Shown here: in pieces, positions 1-18,743 of the stretch
Layout: the number at the start of each line of letters is the position of its first letter
Position numbering within the stretch: position 1 is the stretch's first letter
Assembly (NCBI GenBank): GCA_050249535.1
Contig: JBFWQI010000027.1
Coordinates: forward strand, 1-64,000
Origin: JADJXM01 sp937967285
Lineage (GTDB): Bacteria; Acidobacteriota; Blastocatellia; RBC074
Reading direction: 5' to 3'
DNA length: 64,000 nt
Position numbers and translations under genes: made by a program
Notes under the pieces: generated by a model
Seen by the model: the letters and a program-made list of their open reading frames with translations, nothing else
What the model was told of the DNA's origin: nothing
The model's database searches: none

Positions 1-202
1 TCAGGTTCGACGAATAGAGCCCTTCGCGGCGAAGCAGGGCTCCGATCTGACCGGCTTCCGTACAGGCGTCGGCTTCCTCGAGGATGCGCCTCTTGTATTC
101 GGCGGAAAATTGGCGGCGCTCCGGCTTCGATTTGACCTCCGGATCCACCCTGGCGGGTGTTTCTTTTCCGGTCGTCGGCATTGATGAGGTGTTTTGAGAC
201 AT
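1..202 (-). CDS. IS3-family transposase, N-terminal part (OrfA-like), partial
   Basis: Reading leftward from an ATG at 202 gives 67 codons before the window edge. After a polar start (MSQNTSSMPTTGKE) the protein contains RRQFSAEYKRRILEEAD, then CTEAGQIGALLRREGLYSS. This is the helix-turn-helix start typical of IS3-family transposases of the IS2/IS3 type, where it binds the terminal inverted repeat. The rest of the protein, including any DDE integrase part and frameshift site, is outside the window. The gene lies just inside a probable element end near 252 and reads away from the RHS gene that the element truncates. Family assignment rests on motif recognition alone; intactness cannot be judged. 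Confidence 0.75.
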   Translation of the reverse strand, partial: MSQNTSSMPTTGKETPARVDPEVKSKPERRQFSAEYKRRILEEADACTEAGQIGALLRREGLYSSNL

Positions 203-252
203 TGAAAACTCCCTTCGCCCTCGACACTAAACTATTTGGGTGGGTTGTCTCA
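1..252 (-). mobile_element. End of an IS3-type insertion sequence, cut by the window edge
   Basis: The leftward transposase start at 202 lies close to a probable element end near 252. Read leftward, the end begins TGAGACAACCC, consistent with the 5'-TG terminus usual for IS3-family elements. Immediately to the right (253 onward) the sequence becomes continuous RHS coding sequence in one frame, which supports a junction here. The other end and any target duplication lie outside the window, so the exact boundary is inferred. Confidence 0.6.
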
Positions 253-2052
<1,800 letters not shown>

Positions 2053-2070
2053 CATAATCAAAAGAATTGT

Positions 2071-2607
<537 letters not shown>

Positions 2608-2737
2608 ACAGCAATGCAACACAGCTATAAGCGGGTGAATTGAGATCCAGTACCCTCCCTAAGCTTCAGTCTCACCGCTGTCGATCAGAAATCTGGCTAC
2701 TTCATGAGGCACTCCATCTCCAAAATTAATAAGCCGC

Positions 2738-3232
<495 letters not shown>

Positions 3233-3242
3233 GCCGGTGTCC

Positions 3243-3720
<478 letters not shown>

Positions 3721-3740
3721 TTTGCTCCTGGTGGATTATT

Positions 3741-3883
3741 CAACGCCAAAAAGGCGAAGGGGGATTAATGATGGGATGACGACTGATTCCTCCGCCTCGC
3801 CGTTCGAACATTGTTTTGATCCAATTTTTTATACCTGGCCCTCCTGGCGTCAAAATCTATTCATTATTTTGGTTGAACAGTTG
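3741..3883. repeat. Dispersed repeat element, GCCAAG family, copy 1
   Basis: Left and right parts (CGCCAAAAAGGCGAAGGGGG near 3744 and CCCTCCTGGCGTC near 3839) are degenerate inverted arms. The middle (GGATTAATGATGGGATG, CTGATTCCTC, CGTTCGAACAT, and a GATCC-containing stretch) matches the middles of repeats at 35444-35632 and 50092-50286. The right end contains GGTTGAACAG, a variant of the border described for those copies. It lies between the DUF2975 gene's start and the stop of the PrsW-FHA gene, so it fills this intergenic space. Confidence 0.75.
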
Positions 3884-3970
3884 CTGGTGCAGGCCACATT
3901 CTATTCGGAATTTATCGTTTGTCAATATGTATTTATTGTGATGTGATTAAGTTGAAGAGGTTCATGCGAA

Positions 3971-4003
<33 letters not shown>

Positions 4004-4017
4004 AGGTTTTAACCCGG

Positions 4018-5235
<1,218 letters not shown>

Positions 5236-5255
5236 CGCTGCCTGAGTCGTGGGAG

Positions 5256-6995
<1,740 letters not shown>

Positions 6996-7013
6996 AGAGG
7001 GGAATTCTCGTTG

Positions 7014-8636
7014 TCAGTTCAGTTCATTGAAGGCGCCTTTGTTGAGCGTACCGTCGTCTCTTCTGTTCTGTCCGTCATTGTTATTGTTGTTCGACTGGTT
7101 TCTCAGCATCTCCATCCGGCGCTTGTACTCTTCGCGGGCCGCCTTCTCGGTCCGTTGCGCGCCGCTCTGTGCGACCTGCACGTACTGGCCGCTGTCGACG
7201 CGTTTGTAGTAGTCATGTGCCTGCGCGTGCTGGCCCAGCCCGTAGTAGGCCGAGCCGAGAAAATAATAGAGGTCCTTGTCGTCGGGCGTCAGCCGCAATG
7301 CGGCCAGAAATTCGTTGATCGAAGCGCGGAACTCTCTGACGTTGAGATAACGCAGGCCGAGCTTCTTGCGCGACTCGGCGACGACGCGAGGATCGGGACT
7401 GCTGTCCTCTGCGTCTCCGGTCACCGATTCGGGAGGAGTGAAATTCGGCTCCTGCAGGTTCCGCTGCTGAATCAGGGCCACCGCCGACCCGGCATTGAGC
7501 TCCATCGGCAGGACGGGCGTCCGGCCCGCGTTCCTGCGCGGGCGGCGCGGGCCGGCGTTGCCCGCGGTGTTCATCGTCTCGGCCTGACGGGCCTCGATCG
7601 CTTCCAGCGCCAGAGCTGCCTGGACGCTGTTCTGGTCGAGTGCGATGATCCGCTGATATTCCGCGTAGGCCGCGTTCCAGTTGTCGCGGGCGCGGTAGAT
7701 CTCAGCCACCTGGAGCCGGGCTTCGAGCCGCTCCGGCGCAAGCCTGAGCAGCGCCAGGTAGACCTTGAGAGCCTCGTCCGTCTGTCCGGCCGTCAGGTGC
7801 GCCTGCGCCAGCAGGTCGTGGACGTTCGGATTGTTGGGCGTCAGCGAGAGCGCGCGCTGAAAATATTCTATCGCCTGATTGAAATTGCCGTGTTCGAGAT
7901 CCTTCTCGCCGAGCTTGAGGTACTGCTGGCTCTGGTCTTCGACTCGCATCAGGTCCCGCTCGCCGTCCATCCCGAGATCAGGAGTCAGTATCCAGTCACG
8001 GAAACCGAAGTAGGCGCCCATGGCGATGAAGACAGCCAGGCCGAACAGTCCGACTCCAAGTTTCAATCCGATTCCCGACGGTTTGAGCCCGGAAGCCTGC
8101 GCCAGCACGCTGGACGGGCCGTTGGGCGGAAGATGGCCGCCCGTCGCCGTCTCGAATCTGTGTCTTACTGAAGATACGTGATGTATCGGCGCGGCGTGCC
8201 CGTGGGATTCCGGTTTCGCCATTCGTCCGGCCGGCTCTTCGATATGTCCCGAAGGAACGGGTCTTTTCCCCGATTTCCTGAGAATCTCATCGATGTCGGG
8301 ACCGCTGACCGACTGCTCGATGATCTGATTCATCTGCTGTTCCTTCTTCATCGACGCTTCGATGATCAAGGGACCGGATGCGCGGACCTTGCGCAGCGAC
8401 TGGCTGATCGAGATCGGATCGGGAGTCTCCTCATTCTCATCCACGTCGATCACGGGAGGCGGGGCCTCGATCGCAGGCATATCGCGGCTCGGCGATTTGG
8501 CGCTGAATTCGACATTGAGCGGCGCCGACGGCGTGGACAGAGTCGTCTGGTTGCTCAGATCGCTGCCGCACTGTCGGCAGAAGAGCGCTCTCGGCCCATT
8601 GGCGGACCCGCATTTCCCACAGTAGTTCATCGTCAT
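7014..8636 (-). CDS. Zinc-ribbon, single-pass membrane TPR protein
   Basis: From the ATG at 8636 the protein has 540 residues; an earlier in-frame start at 8711 would add 25 residues ahead of the ribbon. The start at 8636 puts the zinc ribbon (CGKCG, CRQCG) at the very N-terminus, as in the neighbouring genes. A low-complexity linker leads to one membrane segment (LGVGLFGLAVFIAMGAYFGF), and then several TPR units (YLKLGEKDLEHGNFNQAIEYFQRALSLTPNNPNVHDLLAQA onward), with another TPR pair near the end (RKLGLRYLNVREFRASINEFL). The tail is Asn/Arg rich. TPRs bind partner proteins; with the ribbon inside and TPRs likely outside the membrane it may serve as scaffold for the surrounding signalling proteins. 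Function is inferred only. Confidence 0.85.
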   Translation of the reverse strand: MTMNYCGKCGSANGPRALFCRQCGSDLSNQTTLSTPSAPLNVEFSAKSPSRDMPAIEAPPPVIDVDENEETPDPISISQSLRKVRASGPLIIEASMKKEQQMNQIIEQSVSGPDIDEILRKSGKRPVPSGHIEEPAGRMAKPESHGHAAPIHHVSSVRHRFETATGGHLPPNGPSSVLAQASGLKPSGIGLKLGVGLFGLAVFIAMGAYFGFRDWILTPDLGMDGERDLMRVEDQSQQYLKLGEKDLEHGNFNQAIEYFQRALSLTPNNPNVHDLLAQAHLTAGQTDEALKVYLALLRLAPERLEARLQVAEIYRARDNWNAAYAEYQRIIALDQNSVQAALALEAIEARQAETMNTAGNAGPRRPRRNAGRTPVLPMELNAGSAVALIQQRNLQEPNFTPPESVTGDAEDSSPDPRVVAESRKKLGLRYLNVREFRASINEFLAALRLTPDDKDLYYFLGSAYYGLGQHAQAHDYYKRVDSGQYVQVAQSGAQRTEKAAREEYKRRMEMLRNQSNNNNNDGQNRRDDGTLNKGAFNELN

Positions 8637-8763
8637 GATTGTACCCCGTTGAAACCCATTCGCAATAACCGCCTCGTCGGGCAGGCTCAGGGGAATGCGA
8701 TGATCAGACAATTCATACTATCGTTCGCTTATATCGTCGGTCATCAGCGAACGCGTGAGGTGG

Positions 8764-9240
8764 TCAGTGCCTGACCACTGTCGTCTTTGCCAGCTTGTCA
8801 TGCCAGCCCTGCTGGCCGGCATCGAACAGAATCCAGATGACGCCCAGCCCCAGACAGAGAAAAGAGACCGGATAGCCGACGATGTGGCGAAGCAGTGCGG
8901 TCTTGTAGTCGATCGGATCGCCGTCGGTGCGCACCACGCGCAGCCCGATGAAGTCCTTGCCGATGCTTCGCCCCTCCCGCACGTAAAGATACACCAGATT
9001 GTAAAAAATCAGGCCGGCAGTCGCCAGATATCCGATGATCACCACGAAGTCCGCGACTTCCGGGGCCATCCAGCTCCGCTTGATCCATGATGCCAGCAGC
9101 AGCGTCGCGGCCAGCGATGAGATCACGATGATGTAATCGACCAGGAAGGCGCCGCAGCGGAGTCCGAAGCCGGCCGCTTCGCCGCCGATCCTCTTCGTTC
9201 TGCGAGCCGGAGTGCTCTGACTGGTTTCGAGGCCTTCCAT
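8764..9240 (-). CDS. RDD family membrane protein
   Basis: The ATG at 9240 gives 158 residues; a TTG seven codons earlier is an alternative start. The RDD family is defined by a conserved Arg and two Asp residues in membrane helices: here GLRCGAFLVDYIIV contains the R and D, and three more hydrophobic stretches follow (VVIIGYLATAGLIFYNLVYLYV, and VGYPVSFLCLGLGVIWILFD). The family signature GRSIGKDFIGLRVV precedes the last helix. Some RDD proteins are Na+/H+ or osmoprotectant transporters, but for most the role is unknown. It sits between the kinase gene and the TPR gene in the same leftward block, 36 bases after the kinase stop. Confidence 0.9.
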   Translation of the reverse strand: MEGLETSQSTPARRTKRIGGEAAGFGLRCGAFLVDYIIVISSLAATLLLASWIKRSWMAPEVADFVVIIGYLATAGLIFYNLVYLYVREGRSIGKDFIGLRVVRTDGDPIDYKTALLRHIVGYPVSFLCLGLGVIWILFDAGQQGWHDKLAKTTVVRH

Positions 9241-9276
9241 GCGGGGCGTACTGTTCCTCAAATTCGATACCCTGGA

Positions 9277-10761
<1,485 letters not shown>

Positions 10762-10843
10762 ACTAGAATCAGCACTTTGGGCCGCCCGCTGAGTGTCGAC
10801 TTGCCGCGCTCGGTACTCAGCACTCCGGTTTCAGCCATGGGTT

Positions 10844-11554
10844 TCAATTAAGGATGAATTTCAAAAAAGTCTTGCCGACAATGATCTCGTCGCCATTGTT
10901 GAGCGGTTGCTTGTTGCCCGGCAGCAGCCTCGGTCCGCGATTGATGAACGTCCCGTTGGTGCTGCCCAGATCCTCTATCAGGAACTGATTGTTGAGAAAC
11001 TGTATCCTCGCGTGACGGCGCGAGACCTTCGCTTCCGGATCGTCCTGATCGAGGTCGATGTCCGGAAAGATGCCGCCGTCGGCATCCCAGCGGCCGATCA
11101 TTGATTCGCTCCCGGCGATCGGGAACTCCTTGCCGATCTTTCCGCCGCGCTGAATGATCAGTTTTGCCCGGATCGAACTCTCGGAGACGGCGGCCTGGCC
11201 GCCGGGTGATCTTTCCGAACCGCTCTCCAGGGAACCGGTCGGCCCGTTGAAGGTCGTGGTCGGATTCTGCACCGCCCTCGATTGCGCCGGCGGATTCGCT
11301 CCCGATGACGGCGAGCGTACCGGCGGCGGCGGTGGCGTGTAGGGCGTCGCGGGCTTCGGCGTTCCGGCTTCTCGCGTGAAGGCCGGCGGCGGAGGCGGCG
11401 CGTTCTGCCCCGACATCTGGGACGGCAACTGCGGCGGCGGCGGAATATATGATGAACTTACGGTGGTCGATGCGCTGTTCAGCTTCTTCCCGCATTCATC
11501 GCAATATTCCGACCCATCCAGATTGTCAGTACCGCAATGATAGCATCGGATCAT
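10844..11554 (-). CDS. Zinc-ribbon and FHA domain protein
   Basis: The 236-residue protein begins with a zinc ribbon (CYHCG, CDECGKK; residues 4-24), followed by a long proline-rich, low-complexity linker (residues about 35-125, with PPPPQLP, PPPPPAF and PPPPPVR), then an FHA domain at about 130-236 (MIGRWDADGG, SRRHARIQ, GSTNGTFINRG). It has no catalytic domain. It is the first gene of the leftward block; the following kinase gene begins 82 bases downstream. A phosphothreonine-binding adaptor for the kinase is the simplest role. The kinase FHA region shares the layout (RG(I/G)xPEVDL or FPDIDL before SRRHA), so the two FHA domains are recent relatives. Confidence 0.9.
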   Translation of the reverse strand: MIRCYHCGTDNLDGSEYCDECGKKLNSASTTVSSSYIPPPPQLPSQMSGQNAPPPPPAFTREAGTPKPATPYTPPPPPVRSPSSGANPPAQSRAVQNPTTTFNGPTGSLESGSERSPGGQAAVSESSIRAKLIIQRGGKIGKEFPIAGSESMIGRWDADGGIFPDIDLDQDDPEAKVSRRHARIQFLNNQFLIEDLGSTNGTFINRGPRLLPGNKQPLNNGDEIIVGKTFLKFILN

Positions 11555-11887
11555 AGCTGCAATAGCCTCCGCTGGTGCGAAAACTCCGGGATAATCGTCG
11601 AATCTGTTCTCGGCCGGCGTCTCCGGGTTCCGTTCGATATTCTTCGTCTCTCAATCCGGCCGGATCCGGAGCCCGAATTCGGTCGCATTTCAGATATGCG
11701 GACCGGTTAGCCGTGCCCCGAAATCAGACTCACCATTCTACACAGAATCTACAGACGATGCCAGCTTGAGGTGCATAATTATCGGGCGCTGCCCAAGCCG
11801 CTTAAAATGAATGACTTGAACTAATTACGCGTGTGTACTCGACTGCGCCCATTTTCGTCCGAATGCACCGTAACATTAGTTGATGAA
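11555..11887. other. Intergenic stretch upstream of the signalling block
   Basis: No convincing gene. It is the likely promoter and leader region for the leftward FHA/kinase block, because nothing else starts here. I see no strong sigma-70 boxes. An AT-containing stretch near 11770-11870 is the most open part. Confidence 0.4.
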
Positions 11888-12178
11888 CTTCTGAGGCGCT
11901 GAGGACGCAAAGGGGATTAGCCGCAAAGACCGCGGAGGGAGCAAAGGGGATTAACCGCAAAGGCCGCGGAGGGAGCAAAGGGGATTAACCGCAAAGGCCG
12001 CGAAGGTGGCAAAGGGTTATTTGGAGATCAGTACCCGGGATTATGCCCATTGGATGGGATCCGGATTTTAATATCCATACAAAACTTTGCCCCCTCTGCG
12101 GCCTTTGCGGTTAATCCCCTTTGCCACCTCTGCGACCTTTGCGGTTGAATCTTCTTTGCGTCCTCAGCGCCTCAGAAG
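11888..12178. repeat. Large inverted repeat with tandem 34-bp units
   Basis: Outer arms at 11888-11912 and 12154-12178 are perfect 25-bp inverted copies. Inside the left arm, a 34-bp unit beginning GCAAAGGGGATT is repeated three times in tandem (11907-11940, 11941-11974, 11975-12008). The right arm carries partial inverted copies of it (CTTTGCGGTTAATCCCCTTTGC near 12100-12125 as its reverse). A unique centre of about 70 bp separates the arms. The whole could fold into a long hairpin between the divergent end of the FHA gene's upstream region and the stop of the LysM-transpeptidase gene. Confidence 0.85.
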
Positions 12179-12238
12179 CTTGCAGTCTGCTTAACCGTCG
12201 GGAACGGTCGGCAATGGATGGCCCGGCGGGAGATCGCA

Positions 12239-13924
12239 CTAAAACTGATCCGGATCTTCCGGCGGATCCTCGTCGTCCGACAACGATGCCGGTGTGACGA
12301 CATGGTCCTTGAAGAACCGGCCGGCGATGCTTCGATAGATGTCTCCGGCGATCTCTGCCGCATGTTTTCCCGCTGCGATCGAGCCTGAGGTGACGACGGT
12401 GACGACCAGTTTCGGGTCGTTGACGCTCGAAAATGATGTGAAGAGACCGCGTTTATACCTGCCGGTACAGGTCCCCGTCTTGCCGGCGACCTGGCTGCTG
12501 GGATTATTGGCGCGTTTCGCGGTCCCGAATTTGACTGCGCCGATCATTCCGGCAAGCAGTTGCAGGCGTTCATCGGGATCCATCTCGATCACGCGGCGCA
12601 ATTCGGGTTCGAAGTTTTCGGCGTCTTCGGGAGTTCGGATGACCTGTGGAACATAGAGTTTCCCGCCGTTGGCGATGGCGGAGGTGAAGGCGGCGAGCTG
12701 GATCGCAGTCACGCCGTAGCCCCTGCCGTGGCTCGATGCCAGCCTCAGGTCGGCGTTCTTCTCGGGTATGTAACCGGCGCTCTCGCCCGGTATGTTGACG
12801 CCGGTCTTCTCTCCGAAGCCGAAATTTTCGGCGTATTCGATCAGCCTTTTGTAACCGAGTCGGGTTCCGAGGACCTGGAACGACCGGTTGTCGGAGCGCG
12901 CCAGCGCGTCATTCAGACTGATCGTGGACCCTCTGCTCGTGACCTTGATATTGAGGTCCTCTTCGATCTCCTCCTCGTGGAGCGCCGCCAATCCCGTCAG
13001 CAGTTTGATCGTCGAACATGGCGTGACCGGTTCGCCGACCGCCATCCTCTGATTGACGACCGTCAGGACCCGGCCGGTGTTCGGATCCATGATCACGACC
13101 GTTCCCGCCCAGCCGTCGAGCGCGTCGATCGCGACCTGGCGAAGTTCGAGGTCTTCTCCCGATGTATCGTCGTTCGCGATGTTGGCCAGCGTCATCGCTC
13201 TGAGAGTCGAGTTGACGGCTCTGACTCCGGAGGCGGGCGCCGCAGACGGAACCTTGAGCGTTCTGCCGGCGACGATCCTGGTTCGCGTGCCGATCCGGTT
13301 GAGCCTCGCCAGATTTCCGACGGATGTGTTGTAGTGCACGGCGATCTTGCCCAGCGTCTCTCCCCGCCGGATGCGGTGAGTTCTGATGACGCGCTTTACG
13401 CCGCCGGTCGCGTTCTGCGGGTCGATCCGGTTCGATCTGGAGGAGATCGCCGGCACCCTGATAACGCTGCCCGAGAGCAGCCTCGATCGCTGACCCATCC
13501 CGTTCAAAACGGCAAGATTGCCGGTGGTCGTCCCGTATCGCCTGGCTATGGTGCTCAGCGTGTCGCCGCGCCTGACGCGGTATCGGCCGGTTGCGCGGCT
13601 GTTCTTCGCTGAGGTCGTTTTTCCCGCCGATGTCGATCCCGATGATCCCGAAGGAACCCTCAGATACTTCCCGGCAACCAGCCGGGTCCGGGCGCTGATC
13701 CCGTTGAGCCGGGCCAGCGTGCCGATCGTCGTCCCGTATCGCGCGGCTATCCCGCTCAGGGTTTCACCGCGCTTCACCTTGTGCCGGACGGTCTTCGTCG
13801 ATGAGGATTTCTGGAACAGGGGAACCGGTTTCGCCTCAACCGACATTCGGGGGGAATTCGCCGCCATCAAATGCAGGCAAATCAGAAACAACGTCAAAGC
13901 CGGAAGCCGGCTGAATCTTTTCAT
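12239..13924 (-). CDS. LysM-repeat penicillin-binding transpeptidase
   Basis: From ATG 13924 (AGGG eight bases upstream) the protein has 561 residues. A signal sequence (MKRFSRLPALTLFLICLHLM) is followed by three LysM peptidoglycan-binding modules at about 46-92, 113-158 and 181-226 (each with RRGxTL and PSxxLRVP-like ends). The C-terminal half is a penicillin-binding transpeptidase with all three active-site motifs: S304-T-I-K307, S344-D-N346 and K482-T-G484. It lacks the long N-terminal dimerisation domain of class B PBPs, which the LysM modules replace. It probably cross-links peptidoglycan while held on the wall by LysM. Beta-lactam binding is likely from the motifs. It follows the large inverted repeat and stands alone as a transcription unit. 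Confidence 0.92.
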   Translation of the reverse strand: MKRFSRLPALTLFLICLHLMAANSPRMSVEAKPVPLFQKSSSTKTVRHKVKRGETLSGIAARYGTTIGTLARLNGISARTRLVAGKYLRVPSGSSGSTSAGKTTSAKNSRATGRYRVRRGDTLSTIARRYGTTTGNLAVLNGMGQRSRLLSGSVIRVPAISSRSNRIDPQNATGGVKRVIRTHRIRRGETLGKIAVHYNTSVGNLARLNRIGTRTRIVAGRTLKVPSAAPASGVRAVNSTLRAMTLANIANDDTSGEDLELRQVAIDALDGWAGTVVIMDPNTGRVLTVVNQRMAVGEPVTPCSTIKLLTGLAALHEEEIEEDLNIKVTSRGSTISLNDALARSDNRSFQVLGTRLGYKRLIEYAENFGFGEKTGVNIPGESAGYIPEKNADLRLASSHGRGYGVTAIQLAAFTSAIANGGKLYVPQVIRTPEDAENFEPELRRVIEMDPDERLQLLAGMIGAVKFGTAKRANNPSSQVAGKTGTCTGRYKRGLFTSFSSVNDPKLVVTVVTSGSIAAGKHAAEIAGDIYRSIAGRFFKDHVVTPASLSDDEDPPEDPDQF

Positions 13925-14208
13925 TTTCAATCCCTTGAAATAATTGATAGTCGTTTGTGACAGCCTCAGATTCGAATCGGAAGGAGACTGAAAACGACCA
14001 TATCGTTGATCGATAATCCGGATTTTCAGGGAAGTTGAAGGGATAAAACTTCCGCAGGGAAACATACGAAATCTAAAGTATCGAATGTCTCCTTTGACGC
14101 GAGGCCGCTATGCCGGGGGTGCATTAACTGAAAGGACTATAACAAACCATAACTTGTCGATCAACCTCATAAAACCGTTGCGGATCGCGTTCGTCACTCA
14201 AAATGGAA

Positions 14209-14232
14209 ACGGGCGCCCTCGCGAGCGCCCGT
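14209..14232 (-). terminator. Hairpin downstream of tRNA-Ile2
   Basis: ACGGGCGC and GCGCCCGT form an 8-bp stem around a short loop, 20 bases beyond the tRNA 3' end on its strand, followed by a T-containing stretch (TTTCCATTTT on that strand). This suits a terminator for the tRNA transcript. Confidence 0.6.
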
Positions 14233-14249
14233 AAATCATTGATTCTAAG

Positions 14250-14324
<75 letters not shown>

Positions 14325-14444
14325 CCGTGACCGGCTGGAAAGGCTCATCTTAGTTGAGCGTATCTGACCCGTCAAGGCGCCTTCCCGGTTCGGTGATCTC
14401 GAATTTGATATGTATTAATTGATAAGCGGCGTAGAGATGTGAAA

Positions 14445-14471
14445 GGCCGCACGGAGTGATTCCGTGCGGCC
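14445..14471 (-). terminator. Hairpin after the small secreted basic protein gene
   Basis: GGCCGCACGGA and its inverse flank a 5-base loop: an 11-bp perfect stem about 30 bases beyond the stop at 14502 in the leftward direction, followed by CTTTCAC. It looks like a terminator with a short U tract. Confidence 0.65.
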
Positions 14472-14501
14472 CCTGAGTCGGCGAAATGTTATGCGATCCT
14501 G

Positions 14502-14822
<321 letters not shown>

Positions 14823-14943
14823 TGCGTAATACCTCCATGATTGACCGGGACACAGCCCGGTCGGGTTAAGTTCCAACCCCCAGGGATCTCATTCTCATCA
14901 CGCACTGTAAGAGCGGGACGGTCGGGCTTTGGTCTGAAATTTT

Positions 14944-15348
14944 TCAATCGGGTTTGCGCGGCGGTGTATCGAGCATGGAAGGCAGGCCGGTATGCTGATA
15001 GCAACGGCTCCCCTGACGGGTCTTCCTGCGGCATGGAGTCCCTTTTCTTGTTCTGGCGCCGCAGACCGATTCGACTTCTGTAACGGAGCGGGCGGCCGGG
15101 GGCTCGGCGACAGGCGCGGGGACCGCCGGTTCCGGCGATACGGTTTCGCGGGATCCGCCGGGCGGCTCTGTCGGGAGCAGCAGATACACGGCCAGCAGCA
15201 GTGCGCCGAGCAGGATCATGCGCCTGCGTCGAGCGCCGTATCCGAGCATCAGGTCGCAGTGATCGCAGAGGTGCCCCCGGATTCGAGCGAGGTCGCACCC
15301 GCACTCCGAACAGAATTTCCCCCGGTATGAATTCAGACGAAACGGCAT
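14944..15348 (-). CDS. Zinc-ribbon membrane protein with DUF5763-like C-terminal module
   Basis: From ATG 15348 (AGGA six bases upstream) the 134-residue protein has an N-terminal zinc ribbon with many Cys/His (CSECGCDL, HLCDHCDL), one membrane segment (MILLGALLLAVYLLLP), a Pro/Glu-rich stretch, and a C-terminal CGARTRKGTPCRRK...GSRCYQHTG motif. That C-terminal Cys3-His motif resembles the short DUF5763-type module with a CxARTKKGTPC core and a final Cys-x2-His. The module is found in various bacteria and phages and probably binds metal. Here it would lie outside the membrane if the ribbon is inside. No function is known. Confidence 0.75.
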   Translation of the reverse strand: MPFRLNSYRGKFCSECGCDLARIRGHLCDHCDLMLGYGARRRRMILLGALLLAVYLLLPTEPPGGSRETVSPEPAVPAPVAEPPAARSVTEVESVCGARTRKGTPCRRKTRQGSRCYQHTGLPSMLDTPPRKPD

Positions 15349-15511
15349 AGCTTCCTGGCGGGGTGGCTGAATCGCGAGCATAACAAAGACGGAAGTTACT
15401 GAAAAGAGATTATCCCGGAAGCTGGACTGAATCGGGCTTGAAGAATATGATCTGCCGGACTTTACCGGGCCTTTCCGGTTAACACCTACGATAAACAGAC
15501 AGGAGAGAACG

Positions 15512-16960
<1,449 letters not shown>

Positions 16961-16974
16961 AGGGCGGGGGGGTC

Positions 16975-17014
16975 CGCTGATCTCAGTACCCCGGGTGGGG
17001 TACTGAGATCAGCG
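16975..17014. repeat. Perfect 18-bp hairpin between convergent genes
   Basis: CGCTGATCTCAGTACCCC at 16975-16992 and its exact inverse at 16997-17014 are separated by four bases. It directly follows the heptamer element and precedes the stop of the secreted protein gene at 17051. There is no T-run on either side, so it may be a second structural gene-end element rather than a classical terminator. Confidence 0.85.
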
Positions 17015-17050
17015 AATAAGGAGTGTAGAGGGAACATAGGATTCTCGTTG

Positions 17051-18073
<1,023 letters not shown>

Positions 18074-18384
18074 TTCGTTTGCTCCTTATTCACTGTTGCG
18101 TGTTACCGGTGTTCGCGGTAACTCGGTGTTACTTTGTTATTCGCTGTGACGGGCGCTGCTGTCATTCGCTGTTTGACTGCCGCGCCTGGTTTTACTGATC
18201 GAGGTCTTTAGCGTTTCGCTTCGTCCTCGTTCGCTGGTATAGACGCCCCTGTTCCGGTCTTTTTGCGATAGCTCGGAATTTTATTTGCTTCCCGTTCGAT
18301 TTGCAGTTCATGTTGCATGTGCATGATATTGAGTCTTGGTTGAGTTACTTCGAGTAATATCGAGTAACTTGATGTTACTCGAAG
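18074..18384. other. Intergenic region with repeated TTAC/GTAA motifs and half of a duplicated block
   Basis: No gene. GTTAC-containing pieces recur (for example near 18110-18135 and 18350-18380: GAGTAATATCGAGTAACTTG and inverse GTTACTCGA). A block at about 18205-18295 matches 19120-19215 (TCGTTCGCTG-TATAGACG core, then CGGAATTTTATTT). The leader of the leftward secreted-protein gene must start in this region. Confidence 0.6.
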
Positions 18385-18436
18385 AAATGGCGCGGCAGTT
18401 ACTCGGAGTTACTCCGTGCAGCCTGCCGCGCCATTT
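18385..18436 (-). terminator. Hairpin downstream of the first zf-HC2 gene
   Basis: ATGGCGCGGCAG and CTGCCGCGCCAT form a perfect 12-bp stem extended by AA/TT, about 25 bases beyond the stop of the leftward gene at 18462. The loop holds another small inverted repeat (ACTCGGAGTTACTCCG). Plausible terminator, without a long U run. Confidence 0.55.
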
Positions 18437-18461
18437 TAGTTGCTGTGTTATCCGGTCTTTC

Positions 18462-18743
18462 TCAGTGCCTTGACCTGCGGTTGAGCCAGGATGCGAACGG
18501 GATTCGCGCCGGGTTGTGAGTCTCGATCAGTGTCCCGAGGTCCTGCTGGTCGTTGACGGCGGAGAGGATCGCGTCCAGTTCGAGGACAGTGCTTTCGCAT
18601 CGCTTGCACTGAACGAGGTGCCGTTCGAATGTGCGTACCTGGTCAGCTTCAAGAAGTCCGTTGTAGTAGTCGTAGACCTGCCGGCCGATTCCCGGATCGA
18701 TGCACGCTTTACGATTCTGACCGTGATAGCTGAACTTGCTCAT
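18462..18743 (-). CDS. Small zf-HC2 (anti-sigma-like) protein, copy 1
   Basis: From the ATG at 18743 (GGAGGAAG just upstream) the protein has 93 residues. A longer reading from 18860 exists but would add residues with no family match. It has the zinc-binding anti-sigma signature HLVQCKRC (H-x3-C-x2-C) within YDYYNGLLEADQVRTFERHL. Unlike usual anti-sigma factors it has no membrane segment and only about 40 residues after the motif. It is a paralogue of 19261-19542 (shared VYDYYNG-L, ERHL). It could be a soluble anti-sigma factor for the nearby sigma factor at 20299, but this is inferred from position. Confidence 0.8.
   Translation of the reverse strand: MSKFSYHGQNRKACIDPGIGRQVYDYYNGLLEADQVRTFERHLVQCKRCESTVLELDAILSAVNDQQDLGTLIETHNPARIPFASWLNRRSRH

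Noticed and set aside
11907..12008. CRISPR-like tandem repeats
   Set aside because: Units are directly adjacent with no unique spacers, and there are no cas genes.
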